Source of the DNA: Symsagittifera roscoffensis | Taxonomy: Eukaryota; Xenacoelomorpha; Acoela; Convolutidae | DNA: 64,000 nt | Assembly (NCBI RefSeq): GCF_963678635.1 | Contig: NC_087064.1 | Span: forward strand, 2,665,926-2,729,925 | Direction: 5' to 3' | Shown here: piece after piece, positions 1-10,338 of the stretch | Layout: every line of letters starts with the position of its first letter | Numbering within the stretch: position 1 is the stretch's first letter | Translations under genes and position numbers: made by a program | The notes under the pieces: generated by a model | Told to the model about the DNA's origin: nothing | The model's database searches: none | The model's input: only the letters and a program-made list of their open reading frames with translations

Positions 1-1766
1 TTCACGCGTGCAACTTGGTGTGCCAGTGAACGTGTAATATTTTCGTTTTTCGAGGTATATTTGTTTCGCCAAAGATTCGAGCGAGGCAATCAATTCCTTC
101 ATAACATTTTCTCCTCTCTTCAGTTCAAACTTTAAAACTTCACGCTTCCCAAATTCAACAATGGCCAGAGCGTAACCGCATGGTTGATGAATCTCTAGTG
201 TTTGGGTGCTAGATTTTTCGGGGTCGGGTTGCGGTCCGTATACGGGTAGTAGTAGCGATTCGAGCTCAAAGTAAATAACTCTCGGTACATACCAGCGGGC
301 AGTTAAATTTTTGAAACGATGACTGTCCTTTCCCGGTTTTGGCATAGTGATTACCACTCCCTCGTCTTGGTAGCACATTTCCTGGTGCCTTTGTAGTGTA
401 TCGATGGATGAACATGTATGAAAGCATTTGCGGCAAATTTGGTTTCGGTCTCGGTGTAGTTTTCCACGCACATACTCCACAACCCTCATCAAATCAGTGA
501 TCAGCACATAATGATGAGTCTGTCCGTTGCTGAGTAGTAGTAGGTCAACACATAGATCACTTGAGTATTTGCTGGACACTCTCAAAGGTAGCAATTCACC
601 TTCTTTGTACCTAATGAAAACAAACAATTGAGTGCTCGGGTTTCTGGATGAACGTAATGTGTTATACATGATGAAACAAATGTTTTGTCAAAAAAAATCA
701 ATGCTCACCGGAATACATTGACTTGACAGTTGTTAAGTTGTTCAAATCGGTCAATATCATATAGTCCCATTGGCATCTCGTACCAGCCTTCAATTTTCAC
801 AACATGTTCTTGGGAGAGCTTGTAATTTTTCAGTTTGTTTCGTTGTTGGTAGCTTTGGGCAGCAGGATAAAGAGCAGTTGTGGTCTCTGAATATCGATCA
901 TGGTACGCGGCCACAAAGCAGTATAGAAAGCACTTCTGATCGTTTCTCGTTTTAATGTTGGTGAAACTCTGTTTCACCGGTTTCAATGAATCGGGAAGGT
1001 CAATGTATGAGCCAGCACGAATAGGAGAAAATGTTGCAAAACTTACAGCCAGCTTTTCAATGCGCTCCACAACCCAACCGCTACCGTGAGAAGCGAACGT
1101 GTTGATGGCATTGACCATATGCTCAATCATTTCCAAATATGTCTCTTTCTCGATTCCATTTAAGAAGACATTGATCTTAGAATTCAGATATAACATTGTC
1201 TTCTCGTGGCGTAACTCCCCGTCACCAGTTTCGTTTGTATCGCTCGAGAACTTAATCATACTCACGTCCACATGCAGTTGAAATTTACAGGGTCCTTCCT
1301 GCACTCTTTCGTCTATCAACGCATCAATTTCCTCTTTGTTTCGCATGATTACATTCATCAGATCCAATTCATCCTCCTTAACGCTCAACTCGTATCGTCT
1401 TAACTTTCCCCTAAACGCAGATTCAGTTGGAGCAGATGATGTTCCCACCTCATTTCCGGGAGTCCAAATGGGTAGTTGATGGTTTTTCGACATATGTTGC
1501 CGGAACTTCTCAACCGAGAGGAAGATTGTATGACAGTAGATACAAAGACTATCAGTTGAGACGTTGTGAGCTAGCTCGACATGTTCCCTAGCTTCTGCCA
1601 GCGAGCTGAAGGATTCGCGACATTCGTCACATTTAGTTGGTGGCGGTGGGGCTGCGAATATCTTATGGATATTTTGTTCATGTCGTCTCAAGTTCCTTGG
1701 TGAACTAAAGACTTTCGAGCAGCTCGAACAAATGACTGGTGTCTGTTTTCCACTTGAGTTAGGCAT
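1..1766 (-). CDS. Polinton protein-primed DNA polymerase B, N-terminal part
   Basis: This is the 5' part of the Polinton family-B DNA polymerase that copies the element from a protein primer. The coding sequence runs leftwards from ATG 1766-1764 and is cut by the window edge, so exonuclease and polymerase motifs are not visible. The first 90 residues hold three C2H2 zinc fingers (CSSC..H..H, CDEC..H..H, CIYC..H..H). They are followed by the conserved N-terminal region with GSGWVVERIEKL and a KCFLYCFVAAYH motif, and after the intron a CRKC..H..C finger. The reading frame stops at a TGA at about 705 unless a 98-base intron (611-708) is removed; splicing restores the frame and the open frame then continues to base 1. 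Assignment rests on remembered Polinton PolB N-termini and on the neighbouring Polinton genes. Confidence 0.8.
611..708 (-). other. Intron in the Polinton polymerase gene
   Basis: Donor GTGAGC starts at 708 and acceptor TTTCATTAG ends at 611 on the minus strand. The 98-base interval has an in-frame stop. Joining the flanks in phase 2 continues the protein from VNVFR into YKEGELLPLRV, as expected for this family. Confidence 0.75.
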
Positions 1767-3435
1767 TGTTGGTTCAAGATTGAGTGTTCAGGAAAGAAGA
1801 ATTCTTTTCAAGAAATTTTTCAAGTTTTACCAAAGCTGATTTTGACAAAGCAAAAGCGAGAAGTGAAAAGTTTTTCAAAAACAAAATTTGGATCAAGACT
1901 CAATTAATTAAACTCAATTACGTGGGTGAAGCATAAAATCAACAGTGGCTTTGAAGTGATTGTAGTTTTGGGGCTTTATATGGTTTTATATGACTGTCAA
2001 TTCGATATTGGGTAAATGACTCAACTGTATTAAACAGCATAAATACTTGTGGTTAGAGTAGCTGACAATTCCATGACGGGATCAACCCGGGAATGATATT
2101 TCTTTTACCTAAAGTGTGTGAATGTTAACACCCACTGCTATTATCAACTTCCCTGTTTAGTCAACTTGACAAAATATTGAAAATATATTTGAATTTTTTT
2201 GCCAAGTTTTTTTGTTTCAACCAAAATGGTAACCCACCAATCAAGTCAAGCAAGGAAGACCCACCAATCAAGTCAAGTCAAACATACCTGACAAAAATGA
2301 TAAAGGGTAGTTGAGAATTTTGTTCATTTCTCAAATAAATTAGTATTCTATGACAAATTTCACATATAGTTCATCAAAAGATTGATGCAGGGCCGTTTGG
2401 TACAGCAGGCAATAACTACCCGGCAGTGCTATTCATTAGGAACCTCTGAAACGCTTGCCCCACTGTAATGTCGGGTCAAAAATTTGAGATGTTTCATTTT
2501 TAGTACATATTCTTGTAGTGAAAAAAAAACAAAAATTACAATAAAAACTTTTTTGTCTCCAAATCCAATGAAACCTGGTGCAATCAATTTGTCGTGATTT
2601 ATTGGACAGGGTTGTAACCCATGTTGAAAAATCGAGAAAGAAAACATATTTTGAATTTTTTAACCATTTTAACCTGAAAATGAGTATTATTAAACGTGAA
2701 ATCTGTTATAGACATGTAATTTTAATATATATAATGCTTCATACTGGCTCATACACTCTCTAAAGTCTACTCCTAAGAGTCCTGGCTAACCCCACCAGGC
2801 TGTAGACATATTAGAGAGAGAGAGAAAAAAAAAACAAAAACAGAGTGTAAAGAGCCAAAAGTAACTATGGTTGATTAACCGGCAGAATTGCTGTACCCAT
2901 CCATAAATAGCTTTCTTTTGAAAAAGCTATATCCCAAAAGGGATAATAATGGGGTTTATGGATCGTCAGTTCTCTCTCTCTCTCTCTCTTTATCTTTTTC
3001 TGTGTTAATATTTATATTTTGAAAACTATTATGAAAAAACATAACAAAAACATTTTTATGTTTTTTGTTTCAACATCATTAGATAAAATCTTAGGAAGAG
3101 TATTCAGTTTATTATTTTTTTAATTTTTCGAAATGAGCATTAAAAAAAACTGATATAATTAAGTTGGATTTGACGAGAAATTTATCAAAATTTATACTTT
3201 TAGACTTTTATGCCGACTTTTTAAAGTTATTTTGATTTTTTTTCTATTAATTTTTTCTGTTGTTTTTATTTCCTTTCTATTGATTGAAAATCACAAAGCA
3301 AACTTTAAATTAGAAAAAAATTCATAAGCAAAACGTAAACAAAGATTCAGCCACAATAATAAAAACTTATCAAACTAAATAATAAACCCCCAAACTGGTG
3401 CACTCTCGGTGGAAACAAAGTTTTTTTTTGAGTTT
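1767..3435. other. Polinton intergenic region without a recognised gene
   Basis: AT-rich sequence between the polymerase and the next minus-strand gene. It holds two direct copies of an 18-base motif (CCACCAATCAAGTCAAG) near 2236-2280, a GA-rich run at 2811-2826 with a matching TC run at 2970-2989, and the structured inverted repeats described separately. A minus-strand TATA-like pair (CATATAAAACCATATAAAG, near 1975-1993) lies about 200 bases upstream of the polymerase ATG and could be its promoter. No convincing protein was found. Confidence 0.5.
2898..2964. repeat. Three-way-junction inverted repeat
   Basis: A perfect 9-base outer stem (ATCCATAAA with TTTATGGAT) encloses two further hairpins, TAGCTTT..AAAGCTA and TATCCC-AAAA-GGGATA. 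The whole unit is flanked by the inverted GA/TC runs. It could be a structured RNA or a DNA cruciform; no known ribozyme core was recognised. Confidence 0.5.
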
Positions 3436-4104
3436 TCAGAGTTCTCTAAATTGCAGTTTGCGTTTTTTCGGCGCAAAGCAAGCATTGATAGGAGGCGTCT
3501 CAGCCACTAAGTTTGGTGCAGTGGGACTTTGACTGCCGGAAGAAGAAGTAGAAGAAGTATGCTGCTGCTGTTGTTGAGTGATTGAAAAAATATCCGGTTT
3601 TATTGGGGTTTTGGGCGTCTGCTGGTCCTCATCTTTTTTCTCTGTTGAATCTGGTGATTCAATCGACTCAATGTTCCAGTAGCTTTCTCGCTCTGCTGAA
3701 TCTCTAATGGATCCTTCCTGATTTTCGTAAAAGGGGATCGATTGGCAATCGTAGTTAAACAGTATTTTTCTCGGTGAACGATCAAGGCAAGTAGGGTCTT
3801 GAATATCTGTGCGCTTCAGCGCAGGATACGATTCAGTCACACAGCAACTCTTGTAGATCTGTTTTCCGTTTTGTATGAGAATATCAATTTGATCTAGCAA
3901 ATAGTTGGGTAACATCATAAGGTTTTTAGTGACCCATTCATCGAATTCTCTGCTTCCTGGATCAAGATCGTTGAAAGGACTTGTTTTTCGATGACGCATT
4001 TTCCGTTCCTGTTGAACCACTACGATAGAATCTCTGGTATAAGTTTGGTATAATATAGCTCTTTCAAGAGAATTAATTGAAATGATTTGCAGTGGAGTTG
4101 CCAT
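3436..4104 (-). CDS. Polinton hypothetical protein with C-terminal NLS
   Basis: An open 222-residue frame from ATG 4104. I do not recognise a family. The N-terminal 100 residues look folded, with a MATPLQIISINSLERAIL start and a hydrophobic patch around MMLPNYLLDQIDIL. The C-terminal half is low complexity, with polyglutamine, serine-rich and acidic stretches, and ends in PKKRKLQFREL, a good nuclear localisation signal. It lies between the polymerase and the divergent promoter-like repeat region and is transcribed with the polymerase. A nuclear regulatory or DNA-binding role is inference only. Confidence 0.6.
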   Translation of the reverse strand: MATPLQIISINSLERAILYQTYTRDSIVVVQQERKMRHRKTSPFNDLDPGSREFDEWVTKNLMMLPNYLLDQIDILIQNGKQIYKSCCVTESYPALKRTDIQDPTCLDRSPRKILFNYDCQSIPFYENQEGSIRDSAERESYWNIESIESPDSTEKKDEDQQTPKTPIKPDIFSITQQQQQHTSSTSSSGSQSPTAPNLVAETPPINACFAPKKRKLQFREL

Positions 4105-4808
4105 CGTTGAAAATTTTGTATTGATTGATTTTGAGAGATTGAATAAATAAAAAAGTGAGTAGATTTAGTTTGACCTACCACTTTTAGTTTTTTATTGCTG
4201 GTGGTCTAAGATTTAGCCAATTACCATAAATCTGGTTTTGTGAAATTTTAATATGTTTTCAGGGCTTTTGCAATTAAAGTAGAAATGTGAACGCTTTGAA
4301 AATCTATACTTCAAAGAAACAGCATGGCGCCTTTTTATGATACCCTAAGCACAAAATGACAAAAAATTTACACTTCAAAGAGATAACATGCATGCCGCCA
4401 GGGTAAAAACGTTGAAATTTATGAGCTAAAACGGGAATTTGCCAGATAGATGCAAGCTAATGCTATCTCTACTTCAAATAGAGTGCATGACGCTTTTTTT
4501 ATGTCCCCGGACGAGGGGCTTTAAAGGTCTCCACTTCAAAGTGAGTACATGTATGCCGACATGTAACATTAACTGAGATTTATGACCCATTCAAGTGCTT
4601 TCCAGTCAGAAATGACAGATGCAATAAACACGCTTTTATCTTATACAAATCCAATTGCAAAAACTAATTAAATTCTCCCTCTATAGGCTGAAGGGGCGCC
4701 ATAAAAGTAAATCCACAGATATTTGTTTATCTTCTATCCAATTCATTATTCATTTCATTGTATCATAAAACAGTTGAACCATAAGTCACTACCGTTACCA
4801 CCACCACT
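4105..4808. promoter_or_regulatory. Divergent intergenic region with four repeated motifs
   Basis: The region separates a leftward gene (from 4104) and a rightward gene (from 4809). It holds four degenerate copies of YACTTCAAAG.GA..ACATG.ATGCCG at 4307-4331, 4370-4400, 4469-4493 and 4531-4560, spaced 63, 99 and 62 bases. Copies two and four are each followed by a related ATTTATGA..CCAG stretch, so the underlying unit may be about 160 bases. A bidirectional promoter or replication-related array is plausible but not shown. Confidence 0.5.
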
Positions 4809-5243
4809 ATGTACTCGTCGCTAGAAAATGATACAGACTTTTACGATGATTTTCAAGATATATCTTCGGGAGAAAAACGCATTGTACGGGTTGGAACGAA
4901 AACTTTTGACAAAACGGGTACATATATCACAGTTAAGTTATATAAAAAGAATGAAGATGGTGTATTTAAATGTTATCAAGCAGTGACCTTAACGACAAGA
5001 GAATTTGATTGTTTGGCAGATAATTATTCAAAGGTTAAAAAATTGGTTTAAAAACAAACTGGTGAAAAGACTTCATCTTCTTCCTCCTCCTCCTCATCCT
5101 CCTCAGCTGTAAATGATAAACATCATAAAAGACGATACCTTTCAAAACGATTAGTCCCTCCCAAAAAAGAATGTGCTGAAAGTGGCGATGAAAACGATGC
5201 GGATGATGAATACTCGAATAATAAAAAGTGTAGAGTTGCCTGA
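4809..5243 (+). pseudogene. PC4-like single-strand DNA-binding protein, in-frame stop
   Basis: From ATG 4809 the first 80 residues resemble the transcriptional coactivator PC4/p15 fold, a beta sheet followed by a helix: YITVKLYKKNEDGVFKCYQ then AVTLTTREFDCLADNY. An in-frame TAA at 5049-5051 ends the open frame. The same frame continues after it through a serine-rich run and a basic/acidic tail to TGA 5241-5243, 144 codons in all. The tail looks coding, so I read the TAA as a nonsense change; a short 80-residue product is the alternative. It shares the fold-like pattern of the minus-strand gene at 12442-12786. Confidence 0.6.
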
Positions 5244-5287
5244 AACAGAAAAAAAAAACGTTTGAATAATTTGATTTAACCAGCAGA

Positions 5288-5924
5288 ATGGTTGAAGCAA
5301 TGTATGAGCAGTCGCCTGAATTTTTAAAAAAAATTTCGAAAGAATTTTAAATTTTTTATTCTGAACAACGAACTGGACGCCTCACAACTCCCTCTAAACA
5401 CAAATTTTGCATTTGCAACCCACTCAATTCAGAACGAGTCTTGCGCCCAATTGCTCGACAATGACCATCCCCACATCCATGTTCTCATCGAAGTAACCAT
5501 GGATTGTGTCGACGTAGTGAAAAAGATGACCTCAACCACTTTCGTTGTACCTTGTCTACTCTCATCTTTCAAGCATCTAATATTGGGTTGCAGTAAACTT
5601 CACCTATCGGGACCCCTGATGGAAAAATTAAAAATTGCTGTCAACTACAACAATTCTATTAACAACTCAACTGACATTGGTGGTGCTTCTCTACGAAGAA
5701 GATTGCCACAAGTTTGCTTTGCTTCACAAACTCGATCCATTCAAACTCAAACTGATTTAATCACTAATGTAACAATTGAACGCTTCATTAATATTTTGAA
5801 TGGTGATAATGCCGCCGAGTTTTCTAAAATTATTGATATCATTTTGAGTGGTTATGGTTGTTTAGAGATTGATTCAAATACTTTGTTTGTTAAATTTATA
5901 ATGGAAAAAAAATTTAAACTCTGA
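5288..5924 (+). pseudogene. Polinton hypothetical protein, one frameshift
   Basis: ATG 5288 opens a frame reading MVEAMYEQSPEFLKK that stops at 5341-5350. The next frame is open from the same place to the TGA at 5922-5924. Total length 637 bases (212 codons plus one base) fits a single one-base insertion in the AT-rich run near 5345. The downstream part is about 190 residues, with an NNSINN segment, an arginine-rich stretch and a helical C-terminus. No family recognised. It is convergent with the protease gene. Confidence 0.5.
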
Positions 5925-6041
5925 AAACGGTTTTTAGAGCCTGCGATAACGCCAGAGGCAAGTGTTCTAGCAACCATAAAACATGTTTTTTTCTTAAAAA
6001 TAAATGATAAATCATTAAAGAAATGCATCAGTATCACAAAG

Positions 6042-6488
6042 TTATAACATCATATGTTTAGCAAAACGCATCATGTCATGGTCATTAACCTTGAAACCTA
6101 TAGGAAATTTAGATGAAATTATAACATGAGCAACATAAATACAATAAAGTCCGCACAAGACCGAGTTAGCTGATTGGATTGGCTTATTCATCAGTATTTG
6201 GTTTCCCTCATGGATAGAACGTCTCATATTTTTGTATACATGTGGATAGTTGTGTAGGCTTCGTCCAAGAGGATCTGCAAAAAAGATTTGACCACCAGCT
6301 TGAGCAAACAGTAACCAATGAGTTCCTGGCTGGTCTGAGTTTGATGCGTTCACTATCATGAAAGTATTGTCACGTTTCAATATCGTATTAAATGCTAAGT
6401 TAGCGGAAAAAATGCCACAAAATCGATGTTTCAAATGCTTGCATCGGTGAATAAGCTCAGTAATCTGTAAATTGTCCATTTTTTTCAC
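6042..6488 (-). CDS. Polinton adenovirus-type cysteine protease
   Basis: Maturation protease of the Ulp1/adenain type, expected to process capsid proteins. The 148-residue open frame has the catalytic histidine in GTHWLLF, an acidic residue in FFADPLG, the glutamine in the Q-S-A-N-S stretch and the catalytic cysteine in LCGLYCIYV, in the family's order. Length fits Polinton proteases. The gene follows the major capsid gene by four bases on the same strand, the usual arrangement of the morphogenesis genes. The reading frame is intact. Confidence 0.85.
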   Translation of the reverse strand: MKKMDNLQITELIHRCKHLKHRFCGIFSANLAFNTILKRDNTFMIVNASNSDQPGTHWLLFAQAGGQIFFADPLGRSLHNYPHVYKNMRRSIHEGNQILMNKPIQSANSVLCGLYCIYVAHVIISSKFPIGFKVNDHDMMRFAKHMML

Positions 6489-6492
6489 CGAG

Positions 6493-7809
6493 TCAACTCA
6501 TTAGAGTGTTTTTAGCTATTTTTCTATCGGAACGCAAGTAAACTGTTGATGCACGCTCTCCCATGAAAAGTAACTCTACATTTTCCCCCAGCGGTGCATC
6601 AAACTTCAGTTCTACTGAAATGGTGCAATTGGTCAATTCAGGATGAATAAAGTCATGTGAAGCCTCCTGAGTAGATGTGAGATCAAATGCCATAATATAA
6701 TGATTATGATAATTAGCCAAACTGATTCCATGACTATTGTTGAAAACAAAGTCTAGAGCTTCCAATGTGTTATAGTATATTCTTTTGTTATCAGTCGTTG
6801 ACACAGGAGTTCCTGCAATGGGCAGACCGTTTCGGTAAACAATGATTTCATTCAGCTGAAATTTTTGATAATGAAACGGGTTTGTTCGGTTAGTTCCCAG
6901 GTATGCTGTATTCGAGCTCATTGCTAAAATCATTCGACGAACTGGCTCTTTGGCAAAAACGTCTTCTTGTCGCCAGCTTTGCACACCAGTTGTGGCCAAA
7001 AAAGTTCTCGGTAAAACATCAATATAATTGTATATTGCGGGTGTTTTCAACAGAGTTTTTTCTATCGACGATAGCACAAAATTGGTTACTGTCATTTTGC
7101 GCACATATAGGTTAGCCTCAGTGATTTCAACACGGTAATGTTTATCTCTATGCTCAGACATGATAACAAAGTCATTAGGAGATCGTCTCAGAGAAATTCT
7201 TATTGTAACACCGCTGATAAGATGTTTGTCACATGATAAAAAATCACAAGCAATTTTACCAAATAAACGGAATTCGGTTGATGCAGCTACGATTCGTTTA
7301 CGTTCAGCGACATCTTCAGCTCGCCCATTGGCACCATCAATACCTGATGGATTATCTTCATAATAATAACCTTGACAAGCAAGCCATGTTTTCTTTGCAT
7401 CATTACCATGTGAAAATTCGATCTCAATGAAACTCTTATGGGCAAAATTGGCATTGGTTGTTGAAATTTTTTCTCCATTCAAGGACATTGTGCATTCGGA
7501 AAATAAAGATGAAAGTGGATTGTTAACCAAATATGGGGTGTCTCGTTGTGCTGCCTCTGTAGCATGAGTTCGCAGGACATTACCATTATTTTGAACAACG
7601 CGTGCTACAATCTCCAAGCGAGTTCGTTGAAGATCGATAAAGTTGTTTCTATCTCCTAAAACTTCGAATTCGAGCATAGGACCATCAGGTGAATAAGATG
7701 GACCAATTTTTTGAGTGAACGCATTTTCAAATGTAACGAGTAGAGGGGGCTTTTCAAATAAATCTAATGAGCTGTGAGTTGCTTCAGTTGGCAATAAATT
7801 AGAAATCAT
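6493..7809 (-). CDS. Polinton double-jelly-roll major capsid protein
   Basis: An intact 438-residue frame. It matches the Polinton major capsid protein in size and in several remembered features: the N-terminal SLDLFEKPPLLVTFENAF region, SLFSECTMSLNGEKI, the mid-protein segment RISLRRSPNDFVI with the following VRKM, and the late LTNCTISVELKFDAPL strand. Such proteins form trimeric hexons built from two jelly rolls. The gene sits between the basic core-like gene (which it overlaps by 11 bases) and the protease. The intact frame contrasts with the broken minor capsid gene. Confidence 0.85.
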   Translation of the reverse strand: MISNLLPTEATHSSLDLFEKPPLLVTFENAFTQKIGPSYSPDGPMLEFEVLGDRNNFIDLQRTRLEIVARVVQNNGNVLRTHATEAAQRDTPYLVNNPLSSLFSECTMSLNGEKISTTNANFAHKSFIEIEFSHGNDAKKTWLACQGYYYEDNPSGIDGANGRAEDVAERKRIVAASTEFRLFGKIACDFLSCDKHLISGVTIRISLRRSPNDFVIMSEHRDKHYRVEITEANLYVRKMTVTNFVLSSIEKTLLKTPAIYNYIDVLPRTFLATTGVQSWRQEDVFAKEPVRRMILAMSSNTAYLGTNRTNPFHYQKFQLNEIIVYRNGLPIAGTPVSTTDNKRIYYNTLEALDFVFNNSHGISLANYHNHYIMAFDLTSTQEASHDFIHPELTNCTISVELKFDAPLGENVELLFMGERASTVYLRSDRKIAKNTLMS

Positions 7810-8230
7810 TTCGTACTTTGGTGAAAAAGTTGGACCGACTTCTCAGTGGGGTTCGTTTCTGTGGAATGAGAGCTTTTGTTTTTCTTTTTCTTGTTGTTGT
7901 TGTTGTTGTTGTTGTTGCTCTCTTCCGTTTTCTGCTCATATGGGACTTACTGCGTCCAGCTCCAACTTGTTTTTTGATTGTGTTTTTTACTGTGTTTTTC
8001 AAGGCTTGTTTGGGCGTTTTCTTCCTGGTTGCTATGTCTATTAATTCGGGTGCTGCTTGAACAAGTTATTCTTTTCCAATACGTTTTGCAGCTGGTACTA
8101 TAAATTTCAGAGCTAACGGAAGTGCTACTCGTCCAATACCCATAGCCAGAGTACCGAAGCCACTACCCCGCTGTCTGTAATGTCCTGAGAAGTGAGGCAT
8201 GGTCGCTTGATTATGATAGTATGCCTCCAT
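7799..8230 (-). pseudogene. Polinton basic core-like (pVI/pX-type) protein, nonsense codon
   Basis: ATG 8230 starts MEAYYHNQATMPHFSG.YRQRGSGFGTLAMG, a pattern I associate with a small basic protein found beside Polinton capsid genes. The frame is interrupted by TAA at 8068-8066 (codon 55), then stays open for 89 more codons with QAAPELIDIATRKK, a KNTIKKQVG motif, a polythreonine run coded by a triplet repeat (7892-7917 on the plus strand reads as TTG repeats) and a basic tail. The N-terminal glycine-rich and alanine/valine helix resembles a membrane-active segment of adenoviral pVI; this likeness is inference. Confidence 0.65.
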
Positions 8231-8234
8231 AATC

Positions 8235-9112
8235 TTAATCAGAAAACTTTTGAAATTTTAAAGTCAAAACAATTTTTCCTCCTCCTCCCGCAAATGGTAC
8301 AAGTCTACCGGTTTCTGTTCGTAGGTTTACTGCAATGCTCTGGATGTTATTCACGAGGAGTTTTTTATAATCTAAGTTGCTAAAAACTTTGCGATGATTT
8401 GGTTCAATGCTGCACACGTAACCGTTTTTCACTCGTCGATTAGTATCAATGACTCTGAGCAACGGTGCTTTGGTGTCACCCACAATCTGATAATGGATTA
8501 TATCCAAGTAGATAAACATCATTTGGGTTCCAGCAGAGATATCGACAGGGTAGTCGGAAATGAAGTTTTGCGATGTGAGAGTGCTATGGATATGACTGGA
8601 TTCTTTATAGCCGATATGGTAGCCCGTTCCATCTCTTATACCTTTGAAACCCAAAATACTAGGAATTTGTGGGCTCTCAAAGGTAATGCCTTCCCAATAA
8701 TGCATCCAAATTGAAAGATGTTTGGTAATGGGGTCGATGCTATAAGTGAAATTATCAAGATCAACCTTCCGATTGATTTCGTTGAATAATTTCCCGATTT
8801 CGCCATATTCACCCTTGTTATTTCAATTTTCTCTCCATCATATGGTCTAGATATTTTATCTTTTGCCACTTTAAGACTTGCTCTAACTTTGTCTTTTTTA
8901 TAGTACACTATTTTAGTATCTGTTACATTGTTAAAATGAGTGGGAAACGTTATTTCTGACAATGCAACTCTCCATTCGCCTTGCAGATCGATATCTTCAC
9001 TCAGCAGGTTTTTAAAACTCGCGAGTGAGTTGTCAATGAAGATATTCATTGAGGCTGATGACACCAATGTAATACTAAAGGAATCTTTGTCACCTTCAAA
9101 GTTGCTAGACAT
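8235..9112 (-). pseudogene. Polinton minor capsid (penton-like) protein, one frameshift
   Basis: ATG 9112 opens a frame with SFSITLVSSASMNIFIDNSLASF and LQGEWRVALSEITFP, typical of the Polinton single-jelly-roll minor capsid protein. At about 8815 coding sense moves to another frame (a one-base deletion next to AACAAGGGTG fits), which continues with an IWMHYWEG segment, GFKGIRDGTGYHIGY and a C-terminal RTETGRLVPFAGG region to 8235. Both halves are needed for the usual length of about 290 residues. It lies directly between the integrase and core-like genes on the same strand. Confidence 0.75.
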
Positions 9113-9115
9113 TGT

Positions 9116-10338
9116 TTAGCTTGACCCTTCCTTTTCCAATACTCTGATTAGTTCGGGCTCATAAAATTTACCCTCTATTGGTTCTCTATCAGCGTCGATA
9201 AGATTATAAGTCGGTGGGTTCCTTGTTGGTATGTCAAATATTTCAAAAACTTCGCCAGTGAAGGATTGTTTATAATCTTTTCGAAAAGGGATGTCAATTT
9301 TTGCTATTCTCACAAAATCGCCAACGTAGAGCTTTGGTCGGCGAACTAGTTTCAATGATTGTTCCGCTCTTAATGAAATTAGACGTGGAACATCCTTTTT
9401 TGTCACTTTATTGGGGGCTAATTTGATGACGCGGTTTGTTCTCGAATTTATTGTGTTGACAAACTCTTGAAGCTTATCGATGTAAGAGTAGGTCCATTTG
9501 TCCTCCAGATACTTATAAATCAAACTTTTTAGTGATCGAATGTTCCTCTCGGCGAAAGCGGACTTCTTTTCACTCTCTGTTTTGTATGTCTTCATACCCT
9601 TTTTCTCACATAAAGTTTTGAATGACCCCTTGAACTCGGTGCCTTTATCTACCCAGACTTTTTTCGGTTTCTCTGTCTTTATCATTTGATTGAACGCTTC
9701 TGCAGTTGTTGTGGCATACTTTGATTTCAGTGGCTGCACGCAAAGATAACGGGACATGCAATCTACTGCAACTAAAAGATATTTGATATCTTTGTTGTAT
9801 TTTGCTAGTTTATCAACATATGCCAAATCGATTGACCATATTTCGTTTATGTCATAAACTATCACTTTAAGCCGAGCTATTTTGCGGCGAACTGTTCGGT
9901 ATTTTGTAAAGATGGTTCTGTATGTAAAAAATGTTCAACTTTTTGTCTTGGTATGACCGTTGTAGCCTTCAAAGTTTTAACACTACCGAACAATGCTGGA
10001 CCTTTATCTGTGTAACTCTTTTTCAAAAGTTTTTCCTCAGTTGTTGTAGGTTTCCCATCTTTTACTTTTCGTCTCCGTCTTTTCTGACGTTGAAGAATCT
10101 GAATCGCTATAGGGCGTACCGTACGATTCAGTGTCGTCTTCGTCTTTCTCTCTTTCTTTGACTCTTTCCGTGGTGGCTTTCTTTCTTGTTTTGAGTCGTT
10201 TGGTTTGTTTTGAACTTGATGATGGCTTACTACTGTCGAGGGTTTTTGTTTTGCCCGATGTTGACGGAGATTTGGTTGGACTTTTGGTTCTTCGTTGGGC
10301 CTGTTCTTTAATCTTTGACTGAACCGCGTGTTTGGCAT
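9116..10338 (-). pseudogene. Polinton retroviral-type integrase, one frameshift
   Basis: The 249-residue frame 9865-9116 holds the DDE core: first aspartate in WSIDLAYVD, second in VWVDKGTEFKG and glutamate in AFAERNIRSLK, 32 residues further, then a C-terminal SH3/chromo-like region (KLYVGDFVRI..YNLIDADREPI). The N-terminal part, with EEKLLKKSYTDKGPALFGSV and the HFLHTEP segment, is in another frame upstream and joins it only across a one-base loss near 9918. ATG 10338 is the only upstream start in that frame, but the first 85 residues are basic low complexity and overlap the preceding gene by 302 bases, so the true start is uncertain. Confidence 0.8.
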
